17,647 nucleotides of DNA. Source: Candidatus Methylomirabilota bacterium (GTDB lineage: Bacteria; Methylomirabilota; Methylomirabilia; Methylomirabilales; 2-02-FULL-66-22). A program made the translations under genes and the position numbers. The notes beneath the pieces are model-generated. The model did no database searches. It was not told the DNA's origin and worked only from the letters and a program-made list of their open reading frames with translations. The first letter of the stretch is position 1, and each line of letters starts with the position of its first letter. This document shows positions 12,711 to 17,647 of this stretch, in pieces. The DNA is taken from the NCBI GenBank assembly GCA_016209725.1, contig JACQVO010000109.1, positions 1 through 17,647 of the forward strand. The letters are read 5' to 3'.

Positions 12711-13433
12711 ATGGGCCTCGGTGGGACGGGACAGGCCGCTGAAGGCCGACGAACCGCCTCCGCCGCGCCGATCAACGTACTCAAGGCGCCACCACGTGTC
12801 AAGGGAAAAGGGCCCGGCCGACGCCTGCTGTCCGCTCTTCTGGGACTGGGCCTCCTGGCGGTCAGCGCGTGTGCCACTCCCACGCTCCGCCCCGCCACAC
12901 CAACCGGGACCGGCCCCGTCATCCAAGACGTCCAAGGTCTCCGAATCGCCGTGGAAGCCGAGGCGTGGCACGGCCGGCCCCGCACGCTGCCGGACCACAT
13001 CCTCCCCTTTCTCATCCTTGTCAGGAACAACGGCGGTGCAGCGGTAACGATCCGGCGAAGCGACTTCCTCTTGCTGGATGACGCCAACCGGCAGTATATC
13101 CCCCTGGCGCCAGCCGAGGTGGTGACGATGCTGGGGGGAGGCGCCTCGGGCGTGGGCGTGTCCCCCTCGGTGGGGGTTGCGGGGTCCACGGCCGGCTCGA
13201 CCGTCTTCGGGGTGGGACTGGGGATCTCGCTGGGCGCCACCGGCACCGATACCCGGGACATCATCCCGCAGGCACTGGGGGAGGGACCCCTCCTGGCAGG
13301 CGCCGAGAGCAAGGGCTTCATCTATTTCCTGCGCCCCACCCCGGGGTTCCAGAGCCTGCGTCTCGTCGTGGCTCCCCAGGACCTTCCGGGGCAACCCCGA
13401 TTGGATTTCGAGTTTCGCCGGACCGGTTCCTAG
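12711..13433 (+). CDS. Putative lipoprotein
   Basis: 240 residues from ATG 12711. A lipoprotein signal is clear: RRLLSALLGLGLLAVSAC with the lipidated Cys54. The mature part starts with TPTLRPATPTGTG, then a beta-rich domain (VIQDVQGLRIAVEAEAW, ILPFLILVRNNGGAAVTIRR, DFLLLDDANRQYIPLAP). A Gly/Ser/Val-rich stretch follows (about residues 140-175, GGGASGVGVSPSVGVAGST), and the C-terminus is beta-rich. The family is not recognised. The leader before the signal is unusually long (about 35 residues), there is no ribosome site near ATG 12711, and the DUF1015 promoter lies within it. The true start may therefore be a non-ATG codon nearer the hydrophobic core. The same frame is open to 12651, overlapping the DUF1015 start. 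Confidence 0.75.
   Translation: MGLGGTGQAAEGRRTASAAPINVLKAPPRVKGKGPGRRLLSALLGLGLLAVSACATPTLRPATPTGTGPVIQDVQGLRIAVEAEAWHGRPRTLPDHILPFLILVRNNGGAAVTIRRSDFLLLDDANRQYIPLAPAEVVTMLGGGASGVGVSPSVGVAGSTAGSTVFGVGLGISLGATGTDTRDIIPQALGEGPLLAGAESKGFIYFLRPTPGFQSLRLVVAPQDLPGQPRLDFEFRRTGS
12774..12802 (-). promoter_or_regulatory. Candidate promoter for the DUF1015 gene
   Basis: Perfect TTGACA (12797-12802), 17-bp spacer and TACGTT (12774-12779) on the minus strand, giving a leader of about 100 nt. It lies inside the N-terminal codons of the divergently read lipoprotein. Confidence 0.5.
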
Positions 13434-13538
13434 CTGGAGCGGGCGACCAGGAAAAGCGGCGCCGGTTCGATCCGCGGCCGAACCCATCGCCCGCCCTGCG
13501 CTTCCGTATCCACTGCCACCCGGAGGAGGACGATCACC

Positions 13539-13898
13539 ATGCCACTTCAGGCCAAGTACCTTTTCACAGTCGCCATGGACGTGGACCCCGAGCGAGAACC
13601 GCTCTTCAACGAGATCTACGATTCCGAACATGTGCCCTTGCTGCTGGCGGTGCCGGGAGTTGTCTCAGTCGCCCGCTTCAAGACTGAGGAGCTGACCGTG
13701 ATCGTGGGCGGGGAACGCCGCACCATCCTCGTCAAGAACGAGCCGAAGTATAACGCGCTCTACGAGCTCGAATGCCCCGAGGTCTTGACCAGCGATGCCT
13801 GGGCCAAGGCCGTGGACCAGGGGCGATGGCCGGGGGAGGTGCGGCCCCACACAAAAAACCGCCGGCACGTGCTGTACCGGCGGCTCATCCCTCAGTGA
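13539..13898 (+). CDS. Small conserved-looking protein, possible dimeric alpha/beta barrel
   Basis: 119 residues. KYLFTVAMDVDPEREPLFNE followed by IYDSEHVPLLLAVPGVVSVA and RFKTEE has the strand-helix-strand order and the W/Y-x-x-x-H-hP-x-h...PGV pattern of EthD/antibiotic-monooxygenase-like dimeric alpha+beta barrels. YNALYELECPEVLTSDAW could be the next strand and helix. No catalytic residues can be assigned. GGAGGAGG precedes ATG by 9 nt. It follows the lipoprotein by 105 nt on the same strand; a shared transcript is possible but not shown. The family call is tentative. Confidence 0.75.
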   Translation: MPLQAKYLFTVAMDVDPEREPLFNEIYDSEHVPLLLAVPGVVSVARFKTEELTVIVGGERRTILVKNEPKYNALYELECPEVLTSDAWAKAVDQGRWPGEVRPHTKNRRHVLYRRLIPQ

Positions 13899-13924
13899 GG
13901 CGGATTCGATCCAGGGCCGGGGGA

Positions 13925-14653
13925 TCACTTCCCCCCGGCCATCTTGGCAACCGCCTCAATGAGGCCAGCGGCGTGCGGGTTCGTCACCGTCCGCCGGATG
14001 AGGATGTCCGTGGACGTGACGTCCTTGCCGTAGTAGGCCTTGTTCAATGCCTCCCGGCTCGCCACGACCGCTCCTTGAACCGAGACCCCGCCGTACAGCC
14101 CCATGGAGCGTGAGAAACTGATGATATCCGCGCTCAGATTGGCCGTCGCTGCCGATGCGCCGGCCCCGATGGGTCCCACCGCAATGTTCGCATCCGCCCC
14201 GAGCTTGATGCTGTGGGATAGCAGTGCCGCCACCCCGCGGTCGGTCATCGCCACGAGGACGATCTCAGACGCCTCTCCCCCGATCTGCAGGCCGAAACTG
14301 GCCTCCCCCATCGTGTGGAAGGTCGGCCCGCCCCACTGACCGCTCTTCTCATCCCGAGCGAGGAGCACGCCGCTCCCGCCCGAGGCGCCGAAGATGAACG
14401 CCCCCCGGAGGACCTGCGGAGCGATGAATACGCCTTTGGCTCGCTTGACCAAGTCCCGCAGGCCTTCCATGTTCGGGTCGGCGGCGAAATTGTCCACCGT
14501 GTGCCGCGCCCTCTCGACCAATTGCGTGGCGTCCATGACGTCGTCGGCCCAAGCAGGGGTAGGGCCGGACGCGAGTCCTGCGGCGGCGAGCAGGGTAATG
14601 GCCAACCACACACCGATCCTGGATAGATGGAGCACCTCTCCGTTTCTTCTCAT
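13925..14653 (-). CDS. Exported SYLF (Ysc84/DUF500) domain protein
   Basis: 242 residues from ATG 14653, preceded by GAGGAGAGAG. Signal peptide: MRRNGEVLHLSRIGVWLAIT then LLAAAGLASGPTPAWA, cleavage probably AWA-DD near residue 36. The mature domain shows the SYLF pattern: AKGVFIAPQVLRGAFIFGAS, GGSGVLLARDEKSGQW, GPTFHTMGEASFGLQIGGEA, VLVAMTDRGVAALLSHSIKL, GADANIAVGPIGAGASAAT and the SRSMGLYGGVSVQGAVV closing. SYLF proteins bind lipids, and bacterial versions are secreted or periplasmic with unknown roles. It is convergent with the 13539 gene (26-nt gap) and divergent from the aldehyde oxidoreductase. Confidence 0.92.
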   Translation of the reverse strand: MRRNGEVLHLSRIGVWLAITLLAAAGLASGPTPAWADDVMDATQLVERARHTVDNFAADPNMEGLRDLVKRAKGVFIAPQVLRGAFIFGASGGSGVLLARDEKSGQWGGPTFHTMGEASFGLQIGGEASEIVLVAMTDRGVAALLSHSIKLGADANIAVGPIGAGASAATANLSADIISFSRSMGLYGGVSVQGAVVASREALNKAYYGKDVTSTDILIRRTVTNPHAAGLIEAVAKMAGGK

Positions 14654-15003
14654 CACTCTCTCCTCTCGCGGTTGCGCCTCGCCTTGTCCGCCACACTCCC
14701 GCTGCAAACGCCTCCCGGGGCTCGGAGACGGATGCACAGATCCCAAGTCCAATCAGGCCGGGCTATTCAAGCGATCAAAGCGTACACCTCAATGTTTCGC
14801 GACGCAAGCCACTTGCCCGCGGAGTGGAGTCAACCGTTCATGACGGATCAGCTTCCCTTGACCGTCCTCGCCGCAGATATTGGCGGCTGGATCGTCTCGC
14901 CTTTTCTCTTGCGCCAGTCGTCTTGATACCGGATTATACTACTCGCATATGGGGCGTCAGTTCGTGTCCGATGCCGGCGAAGGGAGCGCACAAAGGAGCA
15001 GGG
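14654..15003. other. 350-bp divergent intergenic region
   Basis: It lies between the divergent SYLF and aldehyde:ferredoxin oxidoreductase genes. It contains the candidate -10 box at 14935 and otherwise no recognised RNA, repeat or protein. The reading frame of the oxidoreductase is open back to 14824, but the extra codons have no family-like sequence. Confidence 0.5.
14935..14940 (+). promoter_or_regulatory. Candidate -10 element upstream of the AOR gene
   Basis: TATACT matches the sigma70 -10 consensus at 5 of 6 positions in an AT-rich pocket (GGATTATACTACTC). No convincing -35 is found at 16-18 bp; TTGCGC lies 20 bp upstream. The leader to ATG 15004 would be about 57 nt. Confidence 0.3.
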
Positions 15004-16884
15004 ATGGCAGGAAAGCGACGAGGCAAAGGCTATACCGGCAGGATCCTGCTGGTGGATCTGACCACGCGGAAGGTCGAGACTCGCCCCTTGTCGGATGAAC
15101 TGTACAAGAAGTACCTCATGGGCAGTGGGCTGGGCGCACGTCTGCTCATGGACCTGGGTGATCCGACCGTGGATGCCCTTCATCCAGGGAATCCCCTGGT
15201 GATCGTCCCCGGGTTCTTCACCGGGACCACGATCCCCGGCGGGACCCGGACCTCGTTTGTGTCCCGGTCCCCCCTCACCGGGATCTGGGGCGAGGCCACG
15301 GTGGGAGGAACCTGGGGGGCCGAGTTCCGCTGCACCGGCTACGACGGTCTGGTGGTCCAAGGCGCCGCCTCGAACCCCGTGTACCTCTGGATTGATGACG
15401 ACGATGTGCAGATTCGTCCAGCCGAGAGACACTGGGGCAAGGACACATACGACGCGACCGATCTCTTGCTGGAAGAGACCGATCCCAAGGCCAAGGTGGC
15501 CGCCATCGGCCAGGCCGGCGAAAACCTCGTCCGGATCGCAGCCGTGATGGTGGAGGGCCGCCACGCCCGGGCCGCCGGGCGCACCGGGATGGGCGCGGTG
15601 ATGGGTGCCAAGAAGCTCAAGGCCATCGTGGTGCGGGGCACCCGTGGCGTCCCCGCCTACAACCCGGCGGGCTTGATGGGCTGGGCCCTCAAGAAGACCA
15701 ACGAGGTGCCGCCGAAGTTTGGCATGTTCACCGTCTACGGAACCTCAGGGAGCATCGAGACCCACGAGGAGCGTGGGGGCCTGCCCATCAAGAATTTCCA
15801 GGAGGGGCACTGGCGCGAGGGCGCCGCCAGGATCAGCGGGAAGACCATTCAGGAGCAGTACTCGGTGAAGTCCAGCTCCTGTTCGGGCTGCCCCATCCAC
15901 TGCTGGCAGCACGTGACCGTCGAGGGCAAGAACGGAGTCCGGGAGAACGTGGGCCACAATCCGGAGTACGAGACCCTGGGTGCCTTCGGCGCCATGACCC
16001 TGAACGATGACCTCCCCTCGGTGATCCGGGCCAATGAGCTGTGCAACCGGTACGGCCTGGACACCATCTCCGCGGGCAACAGCATCGCTTTCGCCATCGA
16101 GGCATTCGAGCGCGGCCTGATCTCCGAGCGAGACACGGGCGGGGTGAAGCTCGCCTGGGGAGACAGTGAAGCCATCCTGGCCATGGTGGAGCAGGTGGCA
16201 TTCCGCAAGCACCTGGGGGACCTCCTGGCGGATGGCTCCCTGGCCGCCGCGCGGAAGATCGGGGGGGAGGCTGAGAAGCTCACCGTCACCGTGAAGGGCC
16301 TGGAGTTCCCCATGCACGATCCCCGGGCCTTCTGGTCCATGGGGATCAATTACGCGACGGGGGCACGGGGCGCCTGCCACCTGGAAGGATTGCCCTTCAT
16401 CGTCGAGACCGGTGTGCCCATGCCCGAGTTCGGCTACAACGCCAAGCTGAACCCGCGCGTCACCGAGGGCAAGGCTCTCCTGGCCGCGCGGATGCACAAC
16501 CTCATGGCGATCTATAACGGGCTGGGGATGTGCAAGTTTTACGCGCGGGCTTTCAGCCCCACCCCGCTGACCGAGGCGCTGAACAACCTGACCGGCTGGA
16601 AGTGGACGTGGGAAGACCTGATGGAGGCCGGCGATCGAATCTTCACCCTGAAGCGGCTGTACAACACCCGCCTCGGCGTGACCCGGCAGGACGATCAGCT
16701 CCCCCACCGGATCCTCACGCAAGAGAAGCGGGGCGAGGAGATCCCCAACATCCCCCCCGAGGCCTTCCGGAAGATGATGGACGAGTATTACGACATTCGG
16801 GGCTGGACGCCCGACGGCCTGCCGACTGGCAAGACGCTGTCCTCCCTCGGTCTCTCCGAGCGGAAAGAGGTGGTGTTCGCATGA
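15004..16884 (+). CDS. aor: Aldehyde:ferredoxin oxidoreductase (tungsten enzyme family)
   Basis: 626 residues from ATG 15004, where AAGGAGCAGGG immediately precedes. The N-terminal domain (GYTGRILLVDLTTRKVETRP, then YLMGSGLGARLL, PGFFTGTTIPGGTRTSFVSR, SPLTGIWGEATVGGTWGAEF) is the AFOR N-terminal tungstopterin-binding domain. Cys293-x2-Cys296-x3-Cys300 (SSCSGCPIHCW) plus Cys510 (GLGMCKF) are the [4Fe-4S] ligands, and RYGLDTISAGN is one pterin-contact block. Such enzymes oxidise aldehydes to acids, or reduce acids, with ferredoxin and a W-bispyranopterin cofactor in the cytoplasm. The length is typical (about 600). The stop overlaps the MoaD-like gene by 4 nt. The substrate cannot be read from the sequence. 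Confidence 0.95.
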   Translation: MAGKRRGKGYTGRILLVDLTTRKVETRPLSDELYKKYLMGSGLGARLLMDLGDPTVDALHPGNPLVIVPGFFTGTTIPGGTRTSFVSRSPLTGIWGEATVGGTWGAEFRCTGYDGLVVQGAASNPVYLWIDDDDVQIRPAERHWGKDTYDATDLLLEETDPKAKVAAIGQAGENLVRIAAVMVEGRHARAAGRTGMGAVMGAKKLKAIVVRGTRGVPAYNPAGLMGWALKKTNEVPPKFGMFTVYGTSGSIETHEERGGLPIKNFQEGHWREGAARISGKTIQEQYSVKSSSCSGCPIHCWQHVTVEGKNGVRENVGHNPEYETLGAFGAMTLNDDLPSVIRANELCNRYGLDTISAGNSIAFAIEAFERGLISERDTGGVKLAWGDSEAILAMVEQVAFRKHLGDLLADGSLAAARKIGGEAEKLTVTVKGLEFPMHDPRAFWSMGINYATGARGACHLEGLPFIVETGVPMPEFGYNAKLNPRVTEGKALLAARMHNLMAIYNGLGMCKFYARAFSPTPLTEALNNLTGWKWTWEDLMEAGDRIFTLKRLYNTRLGVTRQDDQLPHRILTQEKRGEEIPNIPPEAFRKMMDEYYDIRGWTPDGLPTGKTLSSLGLSERKEVVFA

Positions 16885-17156
16885 CCGGCAACGGGAAAGG
16901 GAGCGGGAACGGCAGGGGGAGCAAGACGGTCGTCCTGAAGATCCCGCGGAGCTTCCTGCGCTACTACCGGCTCGCTTCGGATGTGGTGGAGGTAGAGGGC
17001 CCGGAGGACGCCACCATCCTGGACCTGATCCGGCTGGCGGAGCTGCCCGAGGTCGAGTTCGGCATCGCCGCCGTGAACGGCGAGCGCGAGTACCTGAGCT
17101 ACAAGCCCAAGGACGGGCAGTTCGTCGAGCTGCATCCCATCATCATGGGCGGGTGA
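16881..17156 (+). CDS. MoaD/ThiS-like beta-grasp protein
   Basis: 91 residues ending in HPIIMGG, the di-glycine terminus that MoaD and ThiS use for thiocarboxylate formation. VVEVEGPEDATILDLIRLAE, then LPEVEFGIAAVNGEREYLSY, and KPKDGQFVELHPII follow the beta-grasp order. The first 15 residues are a Gly/Asn/Lys-rich, probably flexible leader (MTGNGKGSGNGRGSK) not usual in MoaD. ATG 16881 overlaps the AOR stop (ATGA), so the two are translationally coupled. MoaD donates sulfur for the pterin dithiolene, so this copy probably serves the AOR tungstopterin cofactor or is a dedicated partner. An intrinsic terminator follows 29 nt after the stop. Confidence 0.88.
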   Translation: MTGNGKGSGNGRGSKTVVLKIPRSFLRYYRLASDVVEVEGPEDATILDLIRLAELPEVEFGIAAVNGEREYLSYKPKDGQFVELHPIIMGG

Positions 17157-17185
17157 CCGCCCGGCCGGCGGAGGAAGCGAACCGC

Positions 17186-17222
17186 AAGGGTCAGAGGAGC
17201 AGACCTCTGGCCCTTTTTTCTT
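17186..17222 (+). terminator. Intrinsic terminator of the AOR-MoaD-like operon
   Basis: AAGGGTCAGAGG and CCTCTGGCCCTT form a 12-bp stem with one T-G wobble around an AGCAGA loop, followed by a TTTTTT run and CTT. It is a textbook Rho-independent terminator. Confidence 0.93.
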
Positions 17223-17307
17223 GCCTCCTGGATGCGCTGCGCTACCCTAACAAGTCGCGATGCCTGATCCGTGGAACGCGATTCTGGATCCTGGTTTCGT
17301 ATCCTTC

Positions 17308-17356
17308 TCGGTACTCGGTTCTCGGCGCTCGGCTCGCGACTCACGGCTCTCGACTC
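17308..17356. repeat. Seven tandem degenerate 7-bp units
   Basis: The stretch divides exactly into seven heptamers: TCGGTAC, TCGGTTC, TCGGCGC, TCGGCTC, GCGACTC, ACGGCTC, TCGACTC. The consensus is TCGGCTC; the fourth and seventh bases vary least (G, C). It ends 4 nt before the ribosome site (AAGGAGG) of the aldolase gene. Confidence 0.75.
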
Positions 17357-17372
17357 TCAGAAGGAGGACACC

Positions 17373-17647
17373 ATGATCCTGGAGAATCCCCTGAAGAAGA
17401 CCCTGAAATCCGGCGGTGTCGTGCTTGGCACCATGGTCGGCCACCTGCGGCTGCCCGCGGTGGCCGTGATGATGAAGAACGCCGGCTGGGATTTCGTCTT
17501 TGTGGACTGCGAGCACGGCAGCTTCTCGCCCGAAAGCCTGGCCGACTTTTGCATCGCCGCGCGGGGCGTGAATCTGCCGACGATCGTGCGGGTGCCCAGC
17601 ATCCACGAGCCGCAGCGCCTGTACCAGACCCTGGACCTCGGCGCCAC
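17373..17647 (+). CDS. HpcH/HpaI aldolase family protein, N-terminal part
   Basis: 91 codons from ATG 17373 to the right edge. AAGGAGG lies 5 nt upstream. LKSGGVVLGTMVGHLRLPAV, then MKNAGWDFVFVDCEHGSFSP with the Asp45-x-Glu47-His48 motif, and PTIVRVPSIHEPQRLYQTLD are the first barrel strands of the HpcH/HpaI class II aldolases, with DxEH holding the catalytic base and active-site neighbours. These Mg/Mn-dependent enzymes cleave 2-keto-3-deoxy acids such as 4-hydroxy-2-oxoheptanedioate or 2-keto-3-deoxyrhamnonate to pyruvate and an aldehyde. The metal-binding Glu and Asp of the later strands are outside the window. The gene is separated from the AOR operon by a terminator. Confidence 0.9.
   Translation, partial: MILENPLKKTLKSGGVVLGTMVGHLRLPAVAVMMKNAGWDFVFVDCEHGSFSPESLADFCIAARGVNLPTIVRVPSIHEPQRLYQTLDLGA

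Noticed and set aside
15745..16722. 325-codon minus-strand open frame within the AOR gene
   Set aside because: Shadow of the AOR coding sequence; AOR has all cluster ligands and domain motifs.
17221..17248. TTGCCT-N16-TACCCT as a promoter for the aldolase
   Set aside because: Weak -10 and overlap with the U tract of the preceding terminator; not convincing enough to annotate.

Overview
The window is high-GC bacterial chromosome, densely packed with genes and without any phage, transposase, integrase or CRISPR signature. A prokaryotic ubiquitin-like protein (Pup, C-terminus GGQ) and the start of the proteasome-associated ATPase (ARC/Mpa type) show a Pup-proteasome system. A lipoprotein and an exported SYLF-domain protein point to a cell with an outer membrane rather than an actinobacterium. 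Together with a tungsten-type aldehyde:ferredoxin oxidoreductase this suggests an environmental lineage such as Methylomirabilota/Rokubacteria (NC10) or Nitrospirota. That placement is inference; no marker gene in the window settles it.

Left part (1-3330, all minus strand): the ARC ATPase N-terminus runs off the left edge and has its own sigma70-type promoter overlapped by a 12-bp palindrome. Upstream of it lie an FmdB-type zinc ribbon, pup and moaB. Next comes an apparent unit merR-mrp-53-codon ORF with a consensus promoter. The MerR-like regulator has a cysteine-rich tail and precedes an Mrp Fe-S carrier.

Middle left (3420-6280, minus): four overlapping genes form one operon in the order glycosyltransferase family 4, QueD/PTPS-like enzyme, a second PTPS-like enzyme and GTP cyclohydrolase I. 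FolE makes dihydroneopterin triphosphate, the PTPS enzymes convert it to a tetrahydropterin, and the translationally coupled glycosyltransferase is a good candidate to glycosylate that pterin. This is the most interesting system in the window. A 0.6-kb lower-GC gap with degenerate inverted repeats follows.

Middle right (6857-13898): a zinc-ribbon protein of unknown function, a CoA-pyrophosphatase-type Nudix hydrolase, tRNA-Gly(CCC) with its own promoter and terminator, an endonuclease III homologue, a plus-strand unit (exported PF07090-like protein, DUF1858 protein, CysE serine acetyltransferase), a DUF1015 protein, a divergently encoded lipoprotein and a small alpha/beta-barrel-like protein.

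Right part (13925-17647): an exported SYLF protein (minus), then an aldehyde:ferredoxin oxidoreductase coupled by ATGA overlap to a MoaD/ThiS-like protein ending in GG and closed by a strong intrinsic terminator. A 7 x 7-bp degenerate tandem repeat follows, and then the start of an HpcH/HpaI-family aldolase cut by the right edge.

A loose theme is pterin chemistry: MoaB, FolE, two PTPS enzymes, and AOR with a MoaD-like partner (AOR enzymes carry a tungsten-bispyranopterin cofactor).
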